A stretch of DNA of 64,000 nt from Robiginitalea sp. GTDB taxonomy: Bacteria; Bacteroidota; Bacteroidia; Flavobacteriales; Flavobacteriaceae. How positions within the stretch are numbered: position 1 is the stretch's first letter; each line of letters opens with the position of its first letter. Below, in pieces: positions 50,926 through 59,606 of the stretch. The stretch is from contig JAHECA010000016.1 of NCBI GenBank assembly GCA_024642005.1, positions 1-64,000 on the forward strand, given 5' to 3'. The notes beneath the pieces were generated by a model. The model did no database searches and was not told the DNA's origin. It worked only from the letters and a program-made list of their open reading frames with translations. The position numbers and the translations under genes were made by a program.

Positions 50926-51732
50926 TTACTTCGGCAAGAGGAGCGTCATCCCGGCACGGAAGCCCCAGGAAGCATTGTTGCCATTGCCCAGGGGAATTCT
51001 GGGCCCCACAAAGAACTGTACCAGCTGACCGCCGAGATTTGTCACCTTGGAGCCCACCAGGTGGAGGGTGCCGCTGGTGGCATGGGCGTCCCATATCTGC
51101 AGGATTTCTGTGTTCAGGGACAGGGCATAGCCTCCAGGAAAATTCTTGGCCAGGAACGGCTGGAAATAGGTGGCGTTCACGTCGGCCCGGTCAGAGCTGC
51201 CGAAAAGGGACCAGATGTGGTTTAAAAGTGCACCGTAGGTAATTGACCCTTTTTGCACCAGGGCCACCGCTGAGGGGCCCATCGAAAACTGGCCGCTTCC
51301 CAATAGGTCGTCAGTCGCGGTGGGGATCGAGAGTGCCGGGCCGACTCCCCAGACCATTCCGCCGGCAGTTGGCGCCTTGGGGGAGAAGAACCCGGTAATC
51401 AGGGCGTCGCCCAGGCCAGTCTGGCTGCCACTAGGCCCATACAGGTCGTTCTGTGAGATTATGGGCAGGATTACCCGTCCGATCAGGTTCCAGTCTTCAG
51501 AGATGCTCATGGGGATCACAGGCTGGATGTTCATCAGCCAACGACTCCCGTCGGCCGGGTCATACCCGAAATCAAAGTTGTTCTGGAAAGGGATACTTAT
51601 CAGGCTCGCCAGTGGGTTTTGCAATTGTTTCGCCAGGGCTTCGGCCTGTTGATTTCCCTCGAGGGCTTCTTCCTGGGCCGAAACGAAGAAGGGGGCCAGG
51701 GTAAAAGTTAATGCGATAAGGATACGTTTCAT
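50926..51732 (-). CDS. Outer-membrane beta-barrel transporter-like protein
   Basis: The 268-residue protein has a signal peptide (ILIALTFTLAPFFVSAQ) and alternating hydrophobic strands, for example NNFDFGYDPADGSRWLMNIQ, VIPMSISEDWNLIGRVIL and SYGFRAGMTLLL-like end GFRAGMTLLLPK. This layout matches proteins annotated as transporter or neuromedin-U-like barrels in flavobacteria. No ligand is known. It is convergent with the GNAT and lies 37 bases downstream of the amidohydrolase gene on the same strand. Confidence 0.75.
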   Translation of the reverse strand: MKRILIALTFTLAPFFVSAQEEALEGNQQAEALAKQLQNPLASLISIPFQNNFDFGYDPADGSRWLMNIQPVIPMSISEDWNLIGRVILPIISQNDLYGPSGSQTGLGDALITGFFSPKAPTAGGMVWGVGPALSIPTATDDLLGSGQFSMGPSAVALVQKGSITYGALLNHIWSLFGSSDRADVNATYFQPFLAKNFPGGYALSLNTEILQIWDAHATSGTLHLVGSKVTNLGGQLVQFFVGPRIPLGNGNNASWGFRAGMTLLLPK

Positions 51733-51769
51733 GTCGGTAATTCGTTGAATTTACTGGGCCCAAAAGCCA

Positions 51770-53494
51770 TTAATTAGGACCAAGATAGACGATTTTTCCA
51801 TCCTTGATGGTTTTAAGCACCATAATTTCCTTTATGGCATCCGGGTCTGCCTTCAGCGGGTTTTGGTCCAGGATTACCAGATCGGCATGTTTGCCCGCTT
51901 TGATGCTTCCTTTGCCGTCTTCTTCGAAATGCTGGTAGGCCGCCCAGATCGTAATGGCCTGCAGGGCCTCATAGGGTGTGAGTCGTTCCCCTTCCCCGAT
52001 TATGGCACCCGAGCGCGAAGTGCGCTGTACTGCCGTCCAGACTACCCGCATCAGGTTGGGCAGGGCCACAGGGGCATCGGTATGGATAGTCAGCTTCAGC
52101 CCTTTATTCAGGGCGGTGCGGGTTGGGCTAATCCGGTTGCCCAGGGAGTCTCCGATGATCTCCTTGTGCCAGTCGCCCCAATAGAAGGTATGCAGGGGGA
52201 AGAGCGAAGCGATTACATCCAGTTCCTTAAGGGAATCAAGCTGATCTTCGCGCACGTACTGCCCGTGGATAAGGGTATTGCGCCGGTCTGCTTTCCCGTA
52301 TTTTTCAACGTTGGGCCGCAGGGCGCCTATGAGCTGGTCTATGGCTGCATCCCCGTTGGCGTGTATCAGGGCCTGCCAATTGTTGGCAAAGGCCATTTCC
52401 AGGATGGCCTGCACCGTGGAGTCACTGGGGATGGCCGGATAGCCTGCATAGTCGGGACCCTGCCCGTCGGGGGGCAGCAGATAGGGCTGGGTGCGCCAGG
52501 CGGTGCGACCCTGGGGCGAACCGTCGAGGGTCAGCTTCACCCCGCCAATGCGGTAGTGGTTGGTGTACTCCCGGCTATTCCATTTAGAGGCCATATAGGG
52601 GTCGGTCAGCGTATAATCGATATAACTCACCACGTCGAGCTTTAACTCCCCGGCTTCGGCTTTGGCGGCCAGCAGTTCATGGTTCTGCATGGCGCGGCCT
52701 TCCTGGGCCGTGGTATATCCAAACGAAAGGGCCATCTCCTGACCGGCCTGAAAAAACCGGTCGGCCGCTTCAGGGCTGGTGGGCATCAGGGCCTTGACCA
52801 TATTGGGGATGGCAGCCAGTTCTTCAAGCACACCGTTGGGGGTTTTGCCATCGGCCTCCCTGCGGATCAGGCCTCCTTCGGGGTCTGGGGTGTCTGCCGT
52901 AATCCCGAATGCTTCCAGGCCCTTGCTGTTTACGACTGCAAAATGCCCCGAAATATGCACAATTAGGACCGGGAATTCGGTGCTGACCTGATCGAGGTCG
53001 TGACGGGTGGGAAAACGCTTCTCTTCCAGCACGGAGTCGTCGAAGCCCGTGCCAAAGATCCACCCGGTCAGGGCCCGGTTTTCAGGCGTGTCCCAGTCTT
53101 TCAGCGTTTGAATCAGGGTGGGGATGTCTCCGACTGCGGCATCAGGGGGGGGCAGCAACAGGGCAGCAACAGCCTGCAGGCTGAAATTCGCAAAGTGGGC
53201 ATGCCCGTCGATAAAGCCCGGGAGCAGGGTTTTCCCCTCCAGGTCTGTCATCTGGTGCCCGGGCCCGGCCACCTCCATGGCCTGCGCGGCTTCTCCGGCA
53301 TATTCAATCAGGCCATCGCGGACCACCACGGCTTCCACATAGGCTGGGGAGTTTCCCTCCATGGTCAGGATGTCGCCGTTAAAATATACCGTGGCCTGTG
53401 AAAGGGGTTTGTCTGGCCCCCCGCAGCCGTTCAGCAGCAGGGCAGCCAACATTGCAGCAACAACAAGTCGGTTCAAGGGAGAGCGGTGGTTCAT
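51770..53494 (-). CDS. YtcJ-like amidohydrolase lipoprotein
   Basis: The 574-residue protein has a lipobox (LLLNGC) and the amidohydrolase fold: PGFIDGHAHF (metal His pair), ALIHANGDAAIDQL, IHTDAPVALPNLM (Asp near the metal site) and the flanking beta-sandwich VKTIKDGKIVYLG-like C-terminus. YtcJ-type enzymes hydrolyse unknown amides or esters. The signal indicates the periplasm or outer membrane. The 3' neighbour, a barrel protein, is on the same strand and could provide substrate uptake, but this is guesswork. Confidence 0.88.
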   Translation of the reverse strand: MNHRSPLNRLVVAAMLAALLLNGCGGPDKPLSQATVYFNGDILTMEGNSPAYVEAVVVRDGLIEYAGEAAQAMEVAGPGHQMTDLEGKTLLPGFIDGHAHFANFSLQAVAALLLPPPDAAVGDIPTLIQTLKDWDTPENRALTGWIFGTGFDDSVLEEKRFPTRHDLDQVSTEFPVLIVHISGHFAVVNSKGLEAFGITADTPDPEGGLIRREADGKTPNGVLEELAAIPNMVKALMPTSPEAADRFFQAGQEMALSFGYTTAQEGRAMQNHELLAAKAEAGELKLDVVSYIDYTLTDPYMASKWNSREYTNHYRIGGVKLTLDGSPQGRTAWRTQPYLLPPDGQGPDYAGYPAIPSDSTVQAILEMAFANNWQALIHANGDAAIDQLIGALRPNVEKYGKADRRNTLIHGQYVREDQLDSLKELDVIASLFPLHTFYWGDWHKEIIGDSLGNRISPTRTALNKGLKLTIHTDAPVALPNLMRVVWTAVQRTSRSGAIIGEGERLTPYEALQAITIWAAYQHFEEDGKGSIKAGKHADLVILDQNPLKADPDAIKEIMVLKTIKDGKIVYLGPN

Positions 53495-53800
53495 AAGGTC
53501 TGCCAGTTTTAATCGCTATTTTAAAAGATCAAGATAGGCAAAAGGAGCTTAATTTTCGATACTGCGAGGGGATCGGCAACGGAAATTTCATTTATCGTTC
53601 CTGCCCCTGCCGGGCAATTCTGGCGCATTTCCACCTGATGCTATGCCTGCGGTTCTACATAGGGCAGCCCAACGGTACCCGGGGAGAGTAAATGATACGG
53701 ACTTCCGCTTCAATTCCGGATTTTGGTATATTGTCTCCTGGAAAAGTTTTCTTTTTTGGGGAATGTTGCCGTTTTAGGGAAAACTTAATCTGCAACGCGT
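53495..53800. other. 306-base stretch without a gene
   Basis: The region separates two divergently transcribed genes. It holds a 5-bp hairpin TGCCC/GGGCA at 53602-53616 and a TATATTGT about 70 bases before the plus-strand gene, which is only a weak -7 match. Nothing else is seen. Confidence 0.5.
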
Positions 53801-54856
53801 ATGGTGGCCTCCAGATCGGGACAATCGGAAAACAAGTTTAAAGGGATTAGGCCCGGCCTTTACATGGCGTTGTTGTTGCTACCCTTACTGGCCGGTGCCC
53901 AGCACGACACCTTGTGGACACGCAACGGCAACGTGCTTTACGGCGAGGTCAAAATACTGACTTTTGGGGTGCTGACCCTCGAAACGGATTACAGCGATTC
54001 TGACTTTAAAATTGAATTTGAGGACGTGGTTCGCCTGAGCATCGAGCGCGAGTGCCGGATAACCCTCACCGGCGGCAGGCGCCTGTTTGGCCAGGTCCGT
54101 TCTGAGAACCCCGGGTCGTTTACCCTCTTGCCCGACGAAGGCGACCCGGAAGCCTTCCCGCTGGAAATGATCAGCAATATCTATCCCCTGAAAGATCAGC
54201 TCATCAAGCGGTTTACCGGCAATGTCGACATCGGGTTTACGCTTACCAAGGCCAAAAACCTCAGGCAGTTCGATGTAGGCGGGGGTGTCCATTACAGGGG
54301 GATGTTCTGGCAGTCTGACTGGGACATTTCCTCCATGATTTCGAATCAGGACAGTGTTGAACTGGTACAGCGCACCAATTCTACACTCGCCGTTTTGCGG
54401 TTAATCGGGGAGCGGTGGTTCCTGTATTCTTCGGCCTCCTTCCTGACCAATACCGAGCAGGCTCTCGATCGCCGTATCGGGTTGCACCTTGCCGGAGGGA
54501 ATTACCTGGTGCTTACCAACAAGATGGTGCTGGGGCTCATGTTTGGATTCAACCACAACACGGAGCGATTCGCCTATGAAACAGAGAACAGAAGGTCAGT
54601 GGAACTCTACCTCTCTTCCAGCCTGAAGCTGTTTGACGTCAAGGATTTCAAGCTCAATACCCGCATAGACCTGTACCCCAGCCTTTCCGAGAAAAGACGT
54701 GTCCGTGCCGATTACGTGCTGGATGCCAAACTGGACCTGCCGCTGGATTTCTACCTGAAATGCGGTTTCCAGTTCAATTATGACAACCAGTCTGCCGTTG
54801 CCGGCAGCGCCTTCGACTACATTTTCACCAGCGGGCTGGGCTGGGAGTTTGACTAA
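53801..54856 (+). CDS. DUF481-type outer-membrane protein
   Basis: The 351-residue protein has a signal segment (LYMALLLLPLLAGAQ) after a polar 20-residue start; a later Met at about residue 22 is an alternative start. An N-terminal domain resembles a Sm/LSM-like periplasmic part (GNVLYGEVKILTFGVLTLET, GRRLFGQVRSENPGSFTLLP), and from about residue 150 a beta-barrel follows (VDIGFTLTKAKN, ending in SGLGWEFD), as in DUF481 proteins. No function is established. It is divergent from the amidohydrolase gene. Confidence 0.78.
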   Translation: MVASRSGQSENKFKGIRPGLYMALLLLPLLAGAQHDTLWTRNGNVLYGEVKILTFGVLTLETDYSDSDFKIEFEDVVRLSIERECRITLTGGRRLFGQVRSENPGSFTLLPDEGDPEAFPLEMISNIYPLKDQLIKRFTGNVDIGFTLTKAKNLRQFDVGGGVHYRGMFWQSDWDISSMISNQDSVELVQRTNSTLAVLRLIGERWFLYSSASFLTNTEQALDRRIGLHLAGGNYLVLTNKMVLGLMFGFNHNTERFAYETENRRSVELYLSSSLKLFDVKDFKLNTRIDLYPSLSEKRRVRADYVLDAKLDLPLDFYLKCGFQFNYDNQSAVAGSAFDYIFTSGLGWEFD

Positions 54857-54929
54857 GACGGGCCCCGGCTCCCATTTTCAGCCCCAGCCTTACCCTGTCT
54901 CATTGCGGGTCCGTTTTTAAAGGACGCCC

Positions 54930-55595
54930 TCAGGAGTTTAACCTCGACTGTTTTTCGAGCCGTTCGAGTTCATCCCGTATTTCTTCCCTGACAGCCTTGT
55001 ATCTGGAGAGCAGGTCATCCGAAATCAGCATGGAAATTCCTTTTAACCTTCTCAGGCGCAGGCCCAGAAATGCATTGTATCCACCCACGGTCAGCAGGGA
55101 CAGCCCCGCCCATTCGTTTATAAGGCTTTCCCAGAGCAAGTGGCTGATCAACAGGGCAAAAGAAAAAAAGATGCCGGTAATCGAAAGGAGTAGATACACC
55201 CACCAGTATTTCCCCCCCAAAAGGCGTAAATCGAGGGAGAAGGAGATGGCGGTCATGGAGCGCAGGATCACGACCACCGCCAGGGCTGTGGTCATAAACA
55301 AGATCGTGAACGCAGGCACGCCGATAAAGAACAACCCTGTGAGGGTGGTCACGATGCCCAGTGTTAAGGGCCAGTTGGCCCGGCCCCTGGCAGCCCGGAA
55401 CGGGGCGGAGATGGCAATCTCGATAACACCGGCCAGCACCAGGGCGATACCCAGTAAAGTGGCCAGGGAAACCATGGCTTCGTGGGGCCTGATCAGCACC
55501 AGGAAACCGGTTGCCAGGAAGATTACGCCTATCAAAAAAACGACGCGCCAGTTGTTGATTGATTCCTTGATGTTGCTGATTTCCGGAACGTACAT
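54930..55595 (-). CDS. HdeD/DUF308-family membrane protein
   Basis: The 221-residue protein has about six membrane helices, with the DUF308 pattern of paired segments (VVFLIGVIFLATGFLVLI, LATLLGIALVLAGVIEIAI, LTLGIVTTLTGLFFIGV, YLLLSITGIFFSFALLI and others), and a charged helical C-terminus. HdeD in enteric bacteria is linked to acid resistance; in flavobacteria the role is unknown. It lies in a convergent arrangement with the DUF481 gene and upstream of a 266-base gap. Confidence 0.82.
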   Translation of the reverse strand: MYVPEISNIKESINNWRVVFLIGVIFLATGFLVLIRPHEAMVSLATLLGIALVLAGVIEIAISAPFRAARGRANWPLTLGIVTTLTGLFFIGVPAFTILFMTTALAVVVILRSMTAISFSLDLRLLGGKYWWVYLLLSITGIFFSFALLISHLLWESLINEWAGLSLLTVGGYNAFLGLRLRRLKGISMLISDDLLSRYKAVREEIRDELERLEKQSRLNS

Positions 55596-55861
55596 AGGCC
55601 AGTTCTAATTTACGCAGTGCAACCCCAGAAGCCTCGCGGTTCGCCAGCAGGCAATCTCCCAAATCCAGACTCGAAAGGTTGGCACTGCACATTGAAGCAC
55701 CGGAATGGTCGCACACGCCAAGTCCGGCAGACTGAAAAATGGGAGAATGCTTTAAAAATAGGAACAAAGTAGTACGAAACAAAGGAATCTGCCCTTATTT
55801 CGGGGCGTGCTCCGTAATTTTGCGATTTGGCCGGTTCCCGACAACCAGCGGGTCGTTAAGG

Positions 55862-56500
55862 CTACCGGGCCCGGGCCATGCTGGTCTTGCTCAGGCTGGC
55901 CACCAGCTCTTTGCCGAAGCGAGCCGTAGTTTTCCGGATATCGGTAGGGTCTTCCATTTCAAACCACCCAATCCACTGCAGATTCTCCTCTTTCGGGGAT
56001 GTAAGGTCGTAGAGGGTGCTCTCCAAAACAAAGCGGGTACCGGTCACCTGCTTTCCAGGCTCCCAGGTTACGGCGGGGTACAACCCCATATAGCTCCCAA
56101 AGTACATGGTGTTGGCCGGGTCAAAGCGGTAGGCGTAACTTCCGGGCACCTCTGTTTTGTATTCCTCACGGCTTACCAGGTTAATCAACACCACCCCATC
56201 AAACCCCTGGGCCTTAATTGCATTGCCAATAGCCTCGGCCTCACTCTCGGAGGGTTTGTGGTCAATCGGGATGTCGATCCCGGAGTCGAGGGAGCGGACG
56301 CCCGCGATTCCTTTCTCTTCCAGGGCTTTTACAACGTCGCTCTCAAAAAGAGAACGGGCTATATTGTTTTCTAACCAGGCCAGGACAAATACTTTGGCGT
56401 AGGGCTTTTTGGCTTTGCTCACGTTTTCGGAATTGACCAGGTACGAACCGCAGGCGGTTAGGGTTAAGCCCGCAAGCAACAGCAAAAGGGATTTTTTCAT
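55862..56500 (-). CDS. Lipoprotein of unknown function (212 aa)
   Basis: The signal MKKSLLLLLAGLTLTACGSY carries Cys17. The mature protein has an alpha/beta feel: KPYAKVFVLAWLENNIARSL, VVKALEEKGI, DGVVLINLVSREEYK and FVLESTLYDLTSPKEEN, consistent with a small periplasmic binding domain of the type found with envelope-stress proteins. No family is recognised. Its upstream side is a 323-base non-coding stretch shared with the plus-strand oxidase gene. Confidence 0.68.
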   Translation of the reverse strand: MKKSLLLLLAGLTLTACGSYLVNSENVSKAKKPYAKVFVLAWLENNIARSLFESDVVKALEEKGIAGVRSLDSGIDIPIDHKPSESEAEAIGNAIKAQGFDGVVLINLVSREEYKTEVPGSYAYRFDPANTMYFGSYMGLYPAVTWEPGKQVTGTRFVLESTLYDLTSPKEENLQWIGWFEMEDPTDIRKTTARFGKELVASLSKTSMARAR

Positions 56501-56823
56501 GTGTATCAGGAATGTGGTTTATTTCAGACGGAAATTGTTTTCGAAGGAAAGGTTCCAATGGTTTTGCAGGGCATGGCGCGCGCGGGTGCCAACCAATCCT
56601 GCCATCTGCAGGGCGGGCAGGCGCAACTTTGGGATAGCTTTCATCATGCGGGCAATTTACTACACTTTGTTTTAACAGGCAGGGCCGGGATTTAAAGATG
56701 CTTATCAGAAGGTCGAAAAGGCCGGATGAAGGTACACTTTTTTTGAAAACCCCTTTAGCGATGGGGTAAAATACCCGCCAGGTTGGGGAGAGAATCCCGC
56801 CATTTTCATACCTTAGAATCCCG
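56501..56823. other. 323-base stretch with a direct repeat before the oxidase gene
   Basis: No gene is supported. AGAATCCCG occurs at 56791-56799 and again at 56815-56823, the second copy abutting the ATG at 56824. The remainder has no other clear element. It lies between divergent genes and must contain promoters for both. Confidence 0.5.
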
Positions 56824-57981
56824 ATGCGCAACGCCAGCCACATTGCCTTTGACCGCCGCTACCCCTCGGTGGAAGACCTTCGGGCCAAAGCCCGCAGGCG
56901 CATTCCGGCCTTTGCCTTCGACTACCTCGACGGGGGGTGCAACGAAGGGGTGGCCCTCTCGCGCAACCGCACTGAGCTGCAGCAGGTGCAGCTCAAGCCT
57001 TCCTATCTGAAACCCTACGCGGGCTGCAACCTCGAAACGGAGCTTTTTGGTGAAAAATACGCGGCCCCGTTCGGTATCGCCCCCATCGGGCTGCAGGGCC
57101 TCATCTGGCCGGGTTCGCCCGAAATCCTGGCCCGGACCGCCAAAACACAGGGCCTGCCTTTTGTGCTCAGCACAGTAGGTACCGCCTCCCTCGAACGCAT
57201 CGCAGAGGTTTCTGAAGGCACGGCCTGGTTCCAGTATTACCACCCGGCCGACCCCGCCGTGCGGGACGATTTGCTCCGGCGGGCCGAGGCGGCTGGTTAC
57301 AAGGTGCTGGTGCTCTTGTGCGACACCCCAACCTTTGGCTTCCGCCCCGGGGAGATCCGCAGCGGGCTTTCCATGCCGCCCCGGATGACCCCTGCAAACC
57401 TCTTCCAGATGCTGGGCCGGCCTGGCTGGCTGTTGAAGACCCTGCATGCCGGCACTCCGCGTTTCGCGAACCTGCAGCCTTATATGCCCGAAAAGCTCGA
57501 TCTGGCCGGTTTGGGCCGGTTTATGGACGGCTTTTTCAACAAGCGGCAGACCCCTGAAAAGATCGCCTACGTGCGCGACCGCTGGAAGGGCAAGCTGGTA
57601 CTGAAGGGGGTGAGTACCCTCGAGGATGCCGAAACGGCCCACCGCCTGGGCCTCGACGGCATTGTTGTCTCCAACCACGGGGGGCGCCAGCTCGATGCGG
57701 GGCCTTCCTCCATTGCGGCCCTGCGGCAGATTGCCCCGGCCTACGCTTCCAAAATGACCGTGATGCTCGACAGCGGCCTGCGCAGCGGCCCCGACATTGC
57801 CCGTGCCCTGGCCACCGGCGCCGCCTTCACCTTTCTGGGGCGTCCCTTTATGTACGGGGTAGGCGCCCTTGGCAACCGCGGAGGCAACCACGTGGCCGGC
57901 CTGTTGAAATCCCAGCTCCGCCAGGTCATGGAACAGGTGGGATGTGAACGGGTGGCCGAACTGCCGCAGCACCTGCTCTGA
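56824..57981 (+). CDS. FMN-dependent alpha-hydroxy-acid oxidase/dehydrogenase (LldD-like)
   Basis: The 385-residue enzyme belongs to the FMN-dependent alpha-hydroxy-acid oxidase family, which includes L-lactate dehydrogenase LldD, glycolate oxidase and flavocytochrome b2. Typical blocks are AFDYLDGGCNEGVAL, APIGLQGLIWP, LVLKGV, the active-site SNHGGRQLD and the FMN-phosphate loop DSGLRSGPDIARALA. It oxidises a small 2-hydroxy acid to the 2-oxo acid. The exact substrate is not known. The gene stands alone, with the AGAATCCCG repeat just before its start. Confidence 0.92.
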   Translation: MRNASHIAFDRRYPSVEDLRAKARRRIPAFAFDYLDGGCNEGVALSRNRTELQQVQLKPSYLKPYAGCNLETELFGEKYAAPFGIAPIGLQGLIWPGSPEILARTAKTQGLPFVLSTVGTASLERIAEVSEGTAWFQYYHPADPAVRDDLLRRAEAAGYKVLVLLCDTPTFGFRPGEIRSGLSMPPRMTPANLFQMLGRPGWLLKTLHAGTPRFANLQPYMPEKLDLAGLGRFMDGFFNKRQTPEKIAYVRDRWKGKLVLKGVSTLEDAETAHRLGLDGIVVSNHGGRQLDAGPSSIAALRQIAPAYASKMTVMLDSGLRSGPDIARALATGAAFTFLGRPFMYGVGALGNRGGNHVAGLLKSQLRQVMEQVGCERVAELPQHLL

Positions 57982-58158
57982 AGCGAAACCTTTTCTGCTG
58001 GTCCCTGAGGGGTGAACCCGTATACTTTTTAGCATTTTTTTCTGGGGCTGCTGGCAGCTTGCAGGTGGCGCGGGCATATTTGCCAGGTCTTGTTGCGATA
58101 CCGACAGGGAAGCATCCGAAAATCCAGAAAAGAGTAGGAGTCCTTCATATTTCAGCAC

Positions 58159-58410
58159 ATGAAAAAATTCCTCAGCCTTGCCTTGCTGTTCTGCCTGCAA
58201 CTGGCCCCGGCAACAGCCATGCCGGCAGGCGAGGCCGCGACAGCCGGCATCGCAATCGCACACCCTTTCGACTGTACGGTTTCGGCCAAAGTCTATGTCC
58301 TTACCGATGCCGGCTTGATCGGGGTTGGTCTCAGCGTTACTGCCGGCAGTTGTTCTGAAGCCATCCAGGGTATCCGCCTTGCGATTACCGGGTTCCTGAA
58401 GGCCCTTTGA
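58159..58410 (+). CDS. Small secreted protein with conserved Cys pair (paralogue A)
   Basis: The 83-residue protein has a signal peptide (KKFLSLALLFCLQLAPATA). The mature part, about 60 residues, contains HPFDCTVSAKVYV and, 25 residues after the first Cys, GSCSEAIQGIRLAITGFLKA. It resembles the next gene product: F-x-C-T-[VL]-S-A-x-V ... T-A-x-[ST]-C-x-E-A-x-x-G-[IL]-x-x-A-[IV]-x-x-F. The pattern predicts a strand-turn-strand joined by a disulphide to an amphipathic helix. No known family was recognised. It begins the cluster that includes the GLPGLI and TonB-like genes. Confidence 0.7.
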   Translation: MKKFLSLALLFCLQLAPATAMPAGEAATAGIAIAHPFDCTVSAKVYVLTDAGLIGVGLSVTAGSCSEAIQGIRLAITGFLKAL

Positions 58411-58426
58411 GTCAGATTGAAAGCAT

Positions 58427-58449
58427 TGTAAACCCTAAACTGTAAACCC
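58427..58449. repeat. Direct repeat TGTAAACCC before paralogue B
   Basis: Two 9-base copies at 58427-58435 and 58441-58449, with a 14-base period; the second abuts the ATG at 58450. It could affect translation of the gene or bind a protein. Confidence 0.4.
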
Positions 58450-58770
58450 ATGAAAAAAATCATCCTTTTTATTTTTCTGATGGGGTGCCTATCGGCCCCT
58501 GCGCTTGCGGCCCCCATCCATGCCCCGGTCGGGTCGGCAGCGCCCGTAAGCCCTGCCGACTTCGATCAGGAGCTCATGCGCCTGCTCCTTGATGGGGTTC
58601 TCAACAACCTTTGCATCACCCTCCGCGATTTCAGCTGTACCCTCAGTGCCGAGGTGAGCTATAACGGCATGGCCGTAAAAATGAGCATTACGGCCAAAAC
58701 CTGTGAAGAGGCCGGGGCCGGCTTGGCCCAGGCTGTGAAGGCCTTTTACCGCGAAGTGGCCAAGACATGA
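58450..58770 (+). CDS. Small secreted protein with conserved Cys pair (paralogue B)
   Basis: The 106-residue protein has a signal peptide (KKIILFIFLMGCLSAPALA) and a longer N-terminal spacer than paralogue A. Its C-terminal 55 residues, from DFSCTLSAEVSY to TCEEAGAGLAQAVKAFYREV, match paralogue A, with 21 residues between the two cysteines (25 in A). An extra Cys lies in NNLCITL. It was probably formed by tandem duplication. The 4-base overlap (ATGA) of its stop with an ATG at 58767 may or may not be used by the next gene. Function is unknown. Confidence 0.7.
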   Translation: MKKIILFIFLMGCLSAPALAAPIHAPVGSAAPVSPADFDQELMRLLLDGVLNNLCITLRDFSCTLSAEVSYNGMAVKMSITAKTCEEAGAGLAQAVKAFYREVAKT

Positions 58771-59594
58771 AGCGGAAGCTGTCTGAAGCCGTGCTGCCGG
58801 GGCACCCCTGGGAATGGGGTGCCCCCCGGTTGCTGCCGTATTGCCGGTTTGTACGGATGGCCCTGGTGGTGTTGTGGGCCTTTTCGGCCCGCGGGCAGGA
58901 TGGGACCCTGCGGATAACCTACGATCTGGTTCTCGACCAGTCCCCGCCCTTGCAATGCCAGGCAAGCCTGGCAAGTGGTCAGGGATATTCGATTTTCCAT
59001 TGGAACAATACGGCAGGGGGCAGTGAAATCACCACCGACGATTTCGGGGCCATGCGGGTCGTTGTACGCGATACAGACCCCGTGGGCACCGTCAATTTCG
59101 TGGATAGCAGGGCCGATAGCCTGTATACCCGGGGAACTGCGTTTAACAGCCCGTACCTGCTGGCAGAGCCCCTACCCGAAATTGGTTGGAAGCTGGAGGC
59201 TGAAACCCGCCAGCTGGGAGGGCTCGCCGTATACAAGGCACAAGCCCGGTTCCGGGGCCGCAACTACACGGCATGGTATTGCCCCGATATCCCGGTGCCC
59301 GTGGGACCGTGGAAGCTCCACGGCCTTCCGGGGGCTATTCTGGAGGCTTACGACGATGAATCCTTTTTCCATGCTGTTTTTACAGCCCTGAAGCGCAGTC
59401 CGGAACCCTTTGTGCCAGACCCCGGGCTGTTTAGGACAGGGGAGGTGATCGACCTGGCCGGATTCCGGGCCATGCAGCAGAACATGGCCGGGGAACTCAT
59501 CCGTAAAATAAGGTCGAAACTCCCCCGCGGGGCGCATCTTAGCGTGGAAGAGACTTCTGCCGGGTTCCTGGAGCGGGAGTTCGGAGGTGAATAG
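58767..59594 (+). CDS. GLPGLI-family protein
   Basis: The protein has 275 residues from the ATG at 58767. The family hallmark is WKLHGLPGAILEAYD near residue 188, preceded by YTAWYCPDIPVPVGPWK and QLGGLAVYKAQARF, as in GLPGLI proteins of Bacteroidota, which are secreted and have no known function. The first 30 residues are odd: they encode the 10-bp hairpin arms and are not signal-like. A start at TTG 58830, with basic YCRFVR followed by hydrophobic MALVVLWAFSA, or at ATG 58857, would give a normal signal peptide. The TonB-like gene follows after 12 bases, as in other GLPGLI pairs. Confidence 0.82.
   Translation: MKRKLSEAVLPGHPWEWGAPRLLPYCRFVRMALVVLWAFSARGQDGTLRITYDLVLDQSPPLQCQASLASGQGYSIFHWNNTAGGSEITTDDFGAMRVVVRDTDPVGTVNFVDSRADSLYTRGTAFNSPYLLAEPLPEIGWKLEAETRQLGGLAVYKAQARFRGRNYTAWYCPDIPVPVGPWKLHGLPGAILEAYDDESFFHAVFTALKRSPEPFVPDPGLFRTGEVIDLAGFRAMQQNMAGELIRKIRSKLPRGAHLSVEETSAGFLEREFGGE
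58799..58825. other. Perfect 10-bp GC hairpin at the junction of paralogue B and the GLPGLI gene
   Basis: GGGGCACCCC and GGGGTGCCCC flank a 7-base loop (TGGGAAT). No T tail follows, so it is unlikely to be a full terminator. It lies 28 bases after the paralogue B stop. If the GLPGLI gene starts at 58830 or 58857, this is an intercistronic stem that could lower expression of the downstream genes or protect the upstream mRNA. Confidence 0.75.
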
Positions 59595-59606
59595 CGCCCG
59601 GGCAGC

